A stretch of DNA of 64,000 nucleotides from Haloferula luteola (GTDB taxonomy: Bacteria > Verrucomicrobiota > Verrucomicrobiia > Verrucomicrobiales > Akkermansiaceae): positions 124,001 through 188,000 of the forward strand of contig NZ_JACHFD010000010.1 of the NCBI RefSeq assembly GCF_014201715.1. Direction: 5' to 3'. Below, piece by piece: positions 8,149 to 15,360 of this stretch. A program made the position numbers and the translations under genes. Within the stretch, counting starts at the first letter, position 1. Each line of letters opens with the position of its first letter. The notes beneath the pieces are model-generated. The model did no database searches. It saw only the letters and a list, made by a program, of their open reading frames with translations, and was not told the origin of the DNA.

Positions 8149-9108
8149 GCTACGCCTCAAGGCATCACCGCTTCCGGATGGCATTGTGAATAACTCGTGG
8201 ATAATTCCCACGGAGATCTCGGTTCTTTTCCCAATCGGCTGAGAATTCATCGCTTTCGGCGCCTGATCGGCCTCTTCCGGGCGGAATGGGCCACGGTGAC
8301 CTCGGGAGATCATTTGTTGCCGAAAAGCCACCCAAACCTCCTCATTTGGAGCCTTTTGTGGAGAAATTCGGGGTCATTCACAGCTTATCCCCAGCTTATT
8401 CCCAATCGCACCGACAGGCCAGGTGACGAATTCGCCCGAATCCTTGCTCTTCCCGGAATCCAGCCGAGTTCTTCCACAGAGTCCATTCCCCCTGTGAATA
8501 ACTTGGGAATGACGATTTCGGCCCGCTTTTAGGCCTCGCATTCATTTCCCGCTCCATCCCCAGATCTCCTCGCTCATCCGGGCCTCCATCACCTCAGGGG
8601 CCGCCCATTCCCGGGGACCTCAGCCCCAGGCTTCGCCGGGGGAATCCGCGTGGGGCCGAGGTCGATTTGGGACAAACCATGAAGCAGAATCCGGATCCAA
8701 CCGGTCTCCTTCACTGCGAACATTCTTCCAACCGTCTCGCCCCCTGTGAATTACGGGATCACGTCTCCTTCCCGACCCCACCCACGGGAATGAAAAAGTC
8801 GGGTGTTTTCCCCGTTTCAGCACGCTTTTTGCCACCGCTCTGCCCTCAGGCCGCAGCTCCCGCTCTCCAGGGGATCCGCTCATCCTGCCCCGTTCTGCCC
8901 TTATCGATCTCCTCCAGACCGACTCAAATCGCCCCCCATTTCCGCGGCAAGCGCAACCAGCCGAACCCGCGCCAAGAGCCTGAGGATGGGCGCCCTCCGT
9001 CATCACGTAACCCCAAATGGGGGCAATCAGGCTCGCCAATTTCAACCAAGCTGTCACCGTTCAGTTGAAATCACCCCTACCCTTAAAGTCAGCGCACCCC
9101 AACTGACG
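8149..9108. other. 960-base stretch without a supported gene; DnaA-box-like cluster in its first part
   Basis: No open frame in this stretch has recognisable protein features. Between 8185 and 8501 it carries two exact matches to TGTGNATAA (8185-8193 and 8493-8501) and five 9-mers one base away from a DnaA box: 8196-8204, 8357-8365, 8374-8382, 8385-8393 and 8396-8404. A further one-mismatch copy is at 8745-8753. The DnaA consensus TTATNCACA is established for many bacteria. Seven near or exact matches in 320 bases of GC-rich DNA is notable. The stretch could be a replication origin, a DnaA-titration site or a DnaA-regulated region. The remaining 600 bases show nothing I recognise. Confidence 0.5.
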
Positions 9109-9348
9109 ATGAAATACAACTCGAAGAAATTCTGGAGAGAAGCCGAAGACGAGGTTGCAAAAAAGAAATCTTGGAGCGTTACCAGCCGAGAAATTGCCCG
9201 AATCATCGGAGTCGACACCATCAGCTACTCAGAACTCAAAGCGAGCTTTGAACCCGGAATTGGAAGAAGCTACTTCGTCTATTCCGGACGCCCTGATGAA
9301 AAAGGAGCCTTCACGCTCCATTTCGTTCAGAGGCCTGTAGGAGCCTGA
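9109..9348 (+). CDS. small protein of unknown function
   Basis: The 79-residue product starts at an ATG at 9109 and is rich in Lys, Glu and Ser. It is less GC-rich in codon use than its neighbours. Residues 20-45 (SWSVTSREIARIIGVDTISYSELKAS) could form a short helix-turn-helix, but this is weak. A TTGAAA hexamer lies about 40 bases upstream. It has no close neighbour on its strand. I do not recognise a family. Confidence 0.4.
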   Translation: MKYNSKKFWREAEDEVAKKKSWSVTSREIARIIGVDTISYSELKASFEPGIGRSYFVYSGRPDEKGAFTLHFVQRPVGA

Positions 9349-9834
9349 TGCCAACATAGGCACCGCCCGTCCCACACGAGTGCCACCGTGACCCCGCGCG
9401 ATTCGGCCCGTCCCACAGGTCGAAAGGCAAGCTGGCGGCCAACCTGGACCCGCCCACGCCTCAGCACACCCGAATCTCCAGCCTCTCGCAGGCTCATGGA
9501 GTCTCGCAATCAAACGCGCACACCTCGGCACCGACCCATTTGTCGGTCCTCTTGCCATCGCCCCACCTCACCGAGACCTTCGGTTGGAGGAACTTCGCGA
9601 CGCATCGAAGCCTGGCTCTCCGCCATGGATGCCGATCACAGTCATCCCATCGAGAAGCAGAAGCGGATCCCCCGTCATCCTTCTTGAGTGATCCGCGCAT
9701 TGCAGTGCCCCCTTGGAATTTGACACCTCCCATCCACGAATCTCAGACTGGTGGAACCTCCCCCCTTTCGCTCCGCGGATCGTCCATCATGCCAGTGGAA
9801 AGAGGGAGTTCCACTCTGATGCTCCGGCGATCGC
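9349..9834. other. 486-base intergenic stretch, nothing recognised
   Basis: Open frames exist on both strands but none has protein-like composition, a signal peptide or a convincing start. There are no clear hairpins with T-runs. The promoter of the downstream cardiolipin synthase probably lies at its right end. Confidence 0.4.
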
Positions 9835-11292
9835 ATGAACGAATCCCATTTTTTCACCCTCCTCTGGACCGGTCTTATTTTCGTTCTCCACCTCGCCGTC
9901 GCCGCTCGCGCAGTGCTGCGGCCCCACCGGGAACCCGCCTCTCGGATGGCTTGGATCGTGGTCATCCTCAGCGTTCCACTCCTGGGCGTCATCGCCTACC
10001 TCCTCCTCGGGGAAACCAACATCGGCAAACGCCGGGCCCACGCCGCTCTTCAAGCCATCGCCCAAATCCCCCCCATCACCGAAACCCCCGGCTGGGACGC
10101 CGTCGCAGCCCTTTCCTCCGTTCCCGATGACTACGATCACCTCTTCCGCGTCGGCCACTCCGTCAATGGCTTCGCCCCGGTCGGAGGAAACCTCGCCACC
10201 TTGACGAAGGATTCCGACGCCGCCATCGATGCCATCATCGCCGATATCGACGCCGCCACTTCCACCGTCCACCTCCTCTATTACATCTGGTTGGCCGACC
10301 ACAACGGCCTCAAAATGGTCGAAGCACTCCGCCGCGCCGCTTCTCGCGGAGTGACCTGCCGCGCCATGGCCGATGGCCTCGGCTCACGAGCCATGATCGA
10401 CTCCCCGCATTGGCAGTCGATGAAGGAAGCCGGAGTGCACCTCGCGGTCGCCCTTCCTATCGGCAACCTCTTCGTGCGTGCCCTCAAAGGCCGCATCGAT
10501 CTCCGCAATCACCGCAAGATCACCGTCATCGACAACCGCATCACCTACTGTGGAAGTCAAAACTGCGCCGACCCCGCCTTCCTCGTGAAGGCCCGTTACG
10601 CTCCTTGGGTCGATATTCTCCTGCGTTTTGAAGGACCGATCGTGCGCCAAAATCAGCGCCTGTTTGCCGCCGATTGGATGGCCGAAGTCGATGAAGATCT
10701 CAGCGACCTCCTCCTCGCCCCTATCGATCCCCCATCGTCGCATGGATTCCCAGCTCAAGTCATCGGCACGGGCCCGACCATCCGCAACTCTGCCATGCCC
10801 GAGGTCTTCGAATCCCTGATCTACGGTGCCCGGAAACACCTCTTCATCACCACCCCCTACTACGTTCCCGACGAGTCGATGCAGGAGGCACTCTGCGCCT
10901 GCGCCCGCCGCGGCGTCGAAACCACCATCATCTTCCCGGCTCGCAACGATTCCTTCGTCGTCGGTGCCGCCAGCCGCAGCTACTACCGGGACCTCCTGGA
11001 GGCCGGAGTTCGGATTCATGAATATCACGGCGGCCTTCTCCACGCCAAAACCCTCACCTTGGACGGAGAAGTAACCCTGATCGGTTCTGCCAACATGGAC
11101 CGTCGCAGTTTCGACCTGAACTACGAAAACAACATCCTCCTTCACGACCCCTCCACCACTGCCGCTCTGCGTGCCCGCCAAGAGGCATTCCTCGCCGAAA
11201 GTCGTCCCGTCACCCTCGAAGCCGTCAACACCTGGCCCATCGGCATTCGCTTTCGCAACAACCTCATCGCCATGATCGGTCCCGTGCTTTGA
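9835..11292 (+). CDS. cls: cardiolipin synthase (phospholipase D family)
   Basis: The 485-residue membrane enzyme joins two phosphatidylglycerol molecules to give cardiolipin and glycerol. Two hydrophobic segments (residues about 5-27 and 38-58) form the PLDc_N membrane anchor. Two HKD active-site motifs follow: H226-K228-D233 in NHRKITVID and H403-K405-D410 in LHAKTLTLD, each trailed by the usual GSQN or GSANMD. Length and order match bacterial ClsA-type enzymes. It stands alone, with no obvious operon partner. Confidence 0.95.
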   Translation: MNESHFFTLLWTGLIFVLHLAVAARAVLRPHREPASRMAWIVVILSVPLLGVIAYLLLGETNIGKRRAHAALQAIAQIPPITETPGWDAVAALSSVPDDYDHLFRVGHSVNGFAPVGGNLATLTKDSDAAIDAIIADIDAATSTVHLLYYIWLADHNGLKMVEALRRAASRGVTCRAMADGLGSRAMIDSPHWQSMKEAGVHLAVALPIGNLFVRALKGRIDLRNHRKITVIDNRITYCGSQNCADPAFLVKARYAPWVDILLRFEGPIVRQNQRLFAADWMAEVDEDLSDLLLAPIDPPSSHGFPAQVIGTGPTIRNSAMPEVFESLIYGARKHLFITTPYYVPDESMQEALCACARRGVETTIIFPARNDSFVVGAASRSYYRDLLEAGVRIHEYHGGLLHAKTLTLDGEVTLIGSANMDRRSFDLNYENNILLHDPSTTAALRARQEAFLAESRPVTLEAVNTWPIGIRFRNNLIAMIGPVL

Positions 11293-11578
11293 GGCCTCCG
11301 AACGATGCAAAAATCAGCGAGCCCACTCTTCCACGGCGGCTGACATTTCCGCCGCGAACCACTCAGGCTCGGAGCCAATAAGGTCCCGCGAAAATCAGAG
11401 ATTCAAAATCGCCGGGATGCTCCGAATTCAGTGTCTTTTCCCTTTCCCAGCGGCTTCGCGGGGCGGCTTGACCCACGAGGAATCGCCAACTTCACGACGG
11501 CCATGGCTCCCGAGCAGCAAGCATCCCAAGCCGCCGCCTCTGCACGGGTCTACCTGTCCGCGCCCGCTCCCCACTGAG

Positions 11579-11797
11579 ATGCTCCACTTCGAACTGGTCC
11601 GGATCCTCGACAAGACGTGCCTCGAAGGTGCACTCAACCTCTTTGAGCGCAAGTACTCCAACACCGACCGCTTCGTGGCGATTCGCAGGCTGGCATGGTT
11701 CGGGAACGCCGAGGGCGAACCTGATCCGGTGGCATCGGAGGGACCGCCTTGGGTGGAGGTGAAGGGGCGGATCACCCGAGCAATTGCCGCCTTGTGA
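11579..11797 (+). CDS. short hypothetical protein
   Basis: From the ATG at 11579 the frame encodes 72 residues (MLHFELVRILDKTCLEG...). The frame is open further upstream, to 11417, but that part is Pro/Ser/Arg-rich and looks non-coding. There is one possible amphipathic helix at the start and no recognisable domain. It precedes the SWIM-associated family gene by 94 bases and may belong to the same accessory segment. The 286 bases before it hold no supported feature. Confidence 0.35.
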   Translation: MLHFELVRILDKTCLEGALNLFERKYSNTDRFVAIRRLAWFGNAEGEPDPVASEGPPWVEVKGRITRAIAAL

Positions 11798-11890
11798 CGT
11801 TTCCGTTCTCCCCGGCTGCGGGTGTCACGGATCCCCTCATCCCCGCTGCGGGATTGCGCACTGGGTCCGGAGCGTGGATCCTCCGTCGTC

Positions 11891-13114
11891 GTGAGTGAGT
11901 TTCAACGCTACCAGTGGAAGGTCGTCGGGAGGAGTTTGAGCGCGAAGCAACGTGGCGATATCTCGGAGCTGTCCTCCCACATCTCTGTGAGGTCGGACTC
12001 GGCGGAAGTCAGCTACCACTGGAGCGGATTCAAGCACGACCCGATCGCCGTCCTGAAGCGCTACTTCGACATCCATCTCTACGAGGCAAACTGGGGGACG
12101 CAGGATGTTGCGTTCCGCTTCGATGCGGACACCGTCGAAGTGGCGGACTTGTCCTTGTTCGCCATGGGGGAGACGCTCACCGTGGTCGAGGCAGACGGCA
12201 GCGTGCTGGTCGATGCGTGGTTCGAGGAGAACTGGATCGAGTCGGCGCATGGTTACTACGACGAGTATGACGAAGCCGATTGGCGGCTCGATGCCTTCGA
12301 GGCGATTCACCGGCAATTGATGGACGGTGACTACCGGGGGATCTTCCTCCTTTGGCTGAACGCCTGCGAGTTGAACCTCGAGGAGAATGCCGACTCCACC
12401 GTTCCCCTGCCGATGGGTATGGGGCAGCTCAAAGACGAGCACAAGACCCTCGCGGACTTTGTGGGAGTGTGTGGAGGATTGATGAAGGCCGCCGCGGAAC
12501 GCAGCGATCCCCTGCCCGCGGAAACAGCGCCACAGGAAGACTTGGCGCACCACCTCGGCAAGCTGTCGAAGGCGAGGAAGGAGGAGTATCTTCAACAGCT
12601 GTTGGACGGGGATGCGACGGCCGTGCAGAGCGCGCTCAGGAGGGAGCTGCGAAGTCTCGGCAAACAGCCCCGCCGATCCCGATCCGTGAAGAACATCTCC
12701 TATAGGGAGTTGGCCGATGCGGCCCGCTGCGCGGCGGAACAGGAGGCACGGCGCATCAAGGAGGAAAAGGAGAAGAGGCGTCGCGACTATCTCGCGGAGC
12801 TGGAGCGGCGGGAGGATGAGATTTGGGACCGTGTGAATGAGCGGGTGGCAAAAAAGGAGACGAAGGCCTACGACGAGGCCGTGCTGCTCCTTCGCGCTCT
12901 TGAGGACCTCTGGACGACACGGGGGGATCGGGAATATTTTCTCAATGCCGTGCGGTTGATCGCCGAGGAGTTCCCTCGCCTCACCGGTTTCCGCGGACGG
13001 CTTGAGGAAGCGGGCTGGCTAAATCCGAAAAGGGAGCATCTTTTGCTGCCGATAAAACGGGAGCGGTGGAGCGAAAAAAATCCGCTGCAGCGGGAGATCG
13101 ACCTGAAGTGGTGA
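11891..13114 (+). CDS. uncharacterised protein of a family usually found beside SWIM zinc-finger genes
   Basis: The GTG at 11891 gives a 407-residue product beginning SEFQRYQWKVVGRSLS, which fits my memory of how members of this family begin. Conserved-looking segments are YHWSGFKHDPIAVLKRYFD and NWGTQDVAFRFD in the first 80 residues. The middle is acidic, and residues about 280-330 form a highly charged Arg/Lys/Glu helix, probably coiled coil. I recall relatives encoded next to SWIM zinc-finger proteins and SNF2 helicases; no SWIM gene is present here, so this copy appears to be orphaned. Its function is unknown. The 3' end lies only about 150 bases from the IS3 element. Confidence 0.65.
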   Translation: MSEFQRYQWKVVGRSLSAKQRGDISELSSHISVRSDSAEVSYHWSGFKHDPIAVLKRYFDIHLYEANWGTQDVAFRFDADTVEVADLSLFAMGETLTVVEADGSVLVDAWFEENWIESAHGYYDEYDEADWRLDAFEAIHRQLMDGDYRGIFLLWLNACELNLEENADSTVPLPMGMGQLKDEHKTLADFVGVCGGLMKAAAERSDPLPAETAPQEDLAHHLGKLSKARKEEYLQQLLDGDATAVQSALRRELRSLGKQPRRSRSVKNISYRELADAARCAAEQEARRIKEEKEKRRRDYLAELERREDEIWDRVNERVAKKETKAYDEAVLLLRALEDLWTTRGDREYFLNAVRLIAEEFPRLTGFRGRLEEAGWLNPKREHLLLPIKRERWSEKNPLQREIDLKW

Positions 13115-13372
13115 TGCGAGCGAACAAGGACGCTGATTGGGAGGACCGGATCCTGATGGGCGCGGTGGTCCCCTGAGCGGAGCCAGATCGGGTCGAATGA
13201 TCGTTATGGTGGGGTGGGTCGGTTGGCTGTGTTTTTCGTATCGCTTGCTTCCGCCCTTGGAGGAAAGTGGTCCATCGGGTTCCGGCGCGAGAAAGGGGCG
13301 AATGGGCCAGTAAGTCGCTCGTCGGAGCGACGGGTTCCTGTGGGCAACTTCCCGGAGCGGGTTGCCAGCAGA

Positions 13373-14239
13373 TCAGGCCGCCTCGGCAAGCCCGGGTTGC
13401 GGCCGGTAGACCGACCATGGTGTGGCGTAGTCGTGGTGCTGATGGATTCGCTCACGGTTGTAGTCGGTGATCCAGCGTGACACTCCGGCCTCCAGCTCCA
13501 CGAGGTTGCAATAGTCCTTCAGGTAGATGTCTTCGCATTTGAGGCTACGCCACAGCCGCTCGATGAAGATGTTGTCCATCCAACGGCCCTTGCCGTCCAT
13601 GCTAACGCGTGCGCCTGTTTCCTCGACCGCGGCGACCCATTCACGGCTGGTGAACTGACAGCCTTGGTCGTTGTTGAAGATGTCCGGTGCGCGACCGGCT
13701 ACCTTCACCGCTTCGCCAAGTGCCTCCAGGCAGAACCGGGTGTCGGCCGTGTTGGAGATCCGCCACGAAAGGACTGCTCGGCTGTGCCAGTCCATGATCG
13801 CCACCAGGTAGGCGAAGCCGCGGCCCATCGGGATGTAAGTGATGTCGGCGCACCCGACTTCGTCCGGCGTGGTGACCTCGCGGTCCCGTAGCAAGTAGGG
13901 ATACTTGCGGTGGTTCTTGTCCGGCACACTCGTGCGCGGCTTCGGCACCACGGCGGCGAGCCCCATGATCCGCATGAGCTGGCGCACCCGCTTGCGGCCA
14001 ACCTTCCAGCCGCGCTTGCGCAGCTCCACGACCAGCTTGCGGGCGCCGTAAACGGGCCAGCGGACGTGCAACTCATCGAGAGCACGCATGATCGCACGGT
14101 CCTCTTCGCTGATACGTTCCGCCGTTTCGAGGCGGTTGCGGTTGATGCCGAGCATGGCGGACTGCTTGCGGATGCTGAGCTGAGGATGGTTCTTTTCGAT
14201 CATGGCTTTTCGTTGAGATCGATCCCCAGCTCCCCGCAC
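13373..14239 (-). CDS. IS3-family transposase OrfB (DDE integrase core)
   Basis: The 288-residue frame begins at a GTG at 14239 but is probably expressed as an OrfAB fusion by -1 frameshifting. It contains the HTH_21-like region (GARKLVVELRKRGWKVGRKRV) and the rve integrase core. The catalytic triad is D132 (CADITYIP), D191 (FNNDQGCQFTS) and E227 (NIFIERLWRS), with the D-35-E spacing of the family. The frame is intact, so the element may still be active. Confidence 0.95.
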   Translation of the reverse strand: MRGAGDRSQRKAMIEKNHPQLSIRKQSAMLGINRNRLETAERISEEDRAIMRALDELHVRWPVYGARKLVVELRKRGWKVGRKRVRQLMRIMGLAAVVPKPRTSVPDKNHRKYPYLLRDREVTTPDEVGCADITYIPMGRGFAYLVAIMDWHSRAVLSWRISNTADTRFCLEALGEAVKVAGRAPDIFNNDQGCQFTSREWVAAVEETGARVSMDGKGRWMDNIFIERLWRSLKCEDIYLKDYCNLVELEAGVSRWITDYNRERIHQHHDYATPWSVYRPQPGLAEAA

Positions 14240-14517
14240 TTTTTTTCGAGGAACTCCTTTTCGATGACCAGCTGGCCAACCTTACGCTCGATGCGCGACA
14301 GGTTGCGCTCGGATTTTTCCTTCTCGTCGCGACCGGACTTGGCCGAGGCAAAGACTTCCGGCAGGCGCTCCTGGAGTTCCTTCTTCCACTGGCTAACCTG
14401 CACTGGATGAATGCCCTCGTCCTGCGCGATTTGATTGATGGTCTTGATGCCCTTGAGTGCCTCAAGGGCCACCCGCGCCTTGAACTCGGCGCTGTGCGTT
14501 CTTCTTTTTCGTTTCAC
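14200..14517 (-). CDS. IS3-family transposase OrfA (helix-turn-helix)
   Basis: The 105-residue product is the DNA-binding half of the IS3 transposase. Residues 1-55 form the HTH_Tnp_1 domain (FKARVALEALKG, INQIAQDEGIHPVQVSQWKKEL). Residues about 70-98 form a leucine-zipper-like helix used for dimerisation. It starts at a GTG and ends 40 bases inside orfB. Confidence 0.93.
   Translation of the reverse strand: MKRKRRTHSAEFKARVALEALKGIKTINQIAQDEGIHPVQVSQWKKELQERLPEVFASAKSGRDEKEKSERNLSRIERKVGQLVIEKEFLEKKCGELGIDLNEKP
14238..14246 (-). promoter_or_regulatory. probable -1 ribosomal frameshift site of the IS3 element
   Basis: The minus strand reads GAAAAAAAGTG across the orfA/orfB overlap, which in the OrfA frame is a canonical A_AAA_AAG slippery heptamer. 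A -1 slip here enters the orfB frame directly. IS3-family elements generally make OrfAB this way. Confidence 0.75.
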
Positions 14518-14591
14518 GGTGGTTCGGTTGGCTGCGCCACCCGAACCCTATCCCATCATAACAAGCTCTCTGGCTCCGTCTTGACGGACCA

Positions 14592-14654
14592 CTTCAGCTT
14601 CGGCCGGTTCTCCTTTCCGATCCAGGTGAGTTCGAGTTTCTGTTTTTTGCTCAT
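14592..14654 (-). pseudogene. 5' remnant of a type III-like (Mod) DNA methyltransferase gene
   Basis: The ATG at 14654 overlaps the stop of the PIN-domain gene (ATGA) and encodes MSKKQKLELTWIGKENRPKL before the frame runs into the IS3 end and soon stops. This opening closely resembles the N terminus I recall for bacterial site-specific DNA methyltransferases of the Mod type (..LELTWIGKE.RP.LEPRIL..). Only about 20 codons remain. DNA on the far side of the IS (left of 13268) shows no continuation in any frame, so the rest of the gene was lost. Confidence 0.6.
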
Positions 14655-15055
14655 CGGAAGGGGTTGACGACTTGGACTCCATCGTAGTCCTGGCCGTGGT
14701 TGAAATCTTCGGAGTAAAGAGTTTGGCAGCCGAGTTCCTGGGCGGCGGCGAGGATCGTGGAATCCCAATGGGAGAGCTGGAACCGACGGCGGAGAATGAT
14801 CGCCCGCCGGATCAGATCGAGAGTCACGGGGACCACCTGCTTCTCTGAGAGAGAAGCGATCAGCGCGGTGATGTTGGATTCGCCGAGGCCGAGAGATTTC
14901 TTGCCGAGGGCATTCGAAATGAATTCCTGAAGCACCTGCGAAGAAATCGAGAAATCAAGCGCAGAGATCAGATCGGAGGCTACGACCTTCTTTTCCTGGT
15001 CCTTGGGATCATTGGAGCCGGCGTAAAGCAGGATGTTGGTATCGAAGAAGACCAT
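14651..15055 (-). CDS. PIN-domain toxin-like ribonuclease (VapC-like)
   Basis: The 134-residue product starts at the ATG at 15055, preferred over an upstream TTG. It has the PIN-domain metal site: D5 in VFFDTNILLY, E45-like in LQEFISN, D in WDSTILAAAQ and D in LYSEDFNHG. The family cleaves RNA in a Mg-dependent way. The gene is 7 nt downstream of a ribbon-helix-helix antitoxin gene and overlaps the methyltransferase remnant by 4 bases, so the toxin pair sits inside the larger operon. Confidence 0.88.
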   Translation of the reverse strand: MVFFDTNILLYAGSNDPKDQEKKVVASDLISALDFSISSQVLQEFISNALGKKSLGLGESNITALIASLSEKQVVPVTLDLIRRAIILRRRFQLSHWDSTILAAAQELGCQTLYSEDFNHGQDYDGVQVVNPFR

Positions 15056-15062
15056 TCCCAAC

Positions 15063-15320
15063 TCAGTCTTTCATGTGGCGGTCATAGATTTCCTCTCTGG
15101 CAAGAGGAACCATGGGTTCGGTATTCGTGGCCTGGAGTGCCTCGAGGATGTTCCGAACTCTCTCTTTTCTCGCGGACTCGGTGCTTTCCTTGTGACTCTC
15201 GGTTTCCAGAGCCTGTTCAAGCCCCTTCACAGCAAGTTCGCGCAAAGTCGTCCGGCGCTGTGCCGCCACCACTTTCGCCCGGTGCAGAAGCTCGTCAGGG
15301 AAATCAATGGTCGTTTTCAT
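15063..15320 (-). CDS. ribbon-helix-helix antitoxin-like protein (VapB-like)
   Basis: The 85-residue product from the ATG at 15320 begins MKTTIDFPDELLHRAKVVAAQRRTTLRELAVKGLE, the strand-helix-helix pattern of MetJ/Arc DNA-binding antitoxins. A polar acidic tail of about 45 residues follows, which would wrap its toxin. It precedes the PIN gene by 7 nt. It probably represses its own promoter, and one such promoter may lie in the 40-base gap after the ATPase gene. Confidence 0.85.
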   Translation of the reverse strand: MKTTIDFPDELLHRAKVVAAQRRTTLRELAVKGLEQALETESHKESTESARKERVRNILEALQATNTEPMVPLAREEIYDRHMKD

Positions 15321-15360
15321 GAGCAATATTTACAGGGATATGGTTTTATTGTCAACGGGC

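Larger units (their letters stand above)
13268..14591 (-). mobile_element. IS3-family insertion sequence
   Basis: The 1.32-kb element has two overlapping transposase frames in the order orfA then orfB on the minus strand, with a -1 frameshift arrangement. Candidate terminal inverted repeats both begin TGGTCC(A/G)TC when read inward (at 13268 and, on the other strand, at 14591) and keep partial identity for about 25 bases. They show the TG...CA ends typical of the family. A hairpin (GGTTCGG...CCGAACC) lies at about 14520-14547 just inside the right end. No direct target duplication is visible: the flanks read AAAG on the left and CTTC on the right. The boundaries are by eye, and the left end is less certain. 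Confidence 0.75.

Noticed and set aside
8185-8501. Firm assignment of the DnaA-box cluster as oriC
   Set aside because: No replication genes are nearby and the strand bias seems the same on both sides, so it is reported only as a candidate.
8803-9108. Open frame upstream of the 79-residue gene
   Set aside because: Low-complexity Ser/Pro/Arg composition and no start signal; it is part of the intergenic stretch.
11417-11578. Upstream extension of the 72-residue gene at 11579
   Set aside because: The added residues are Pro, Ser and Arg rich and look like a non-coding frame.
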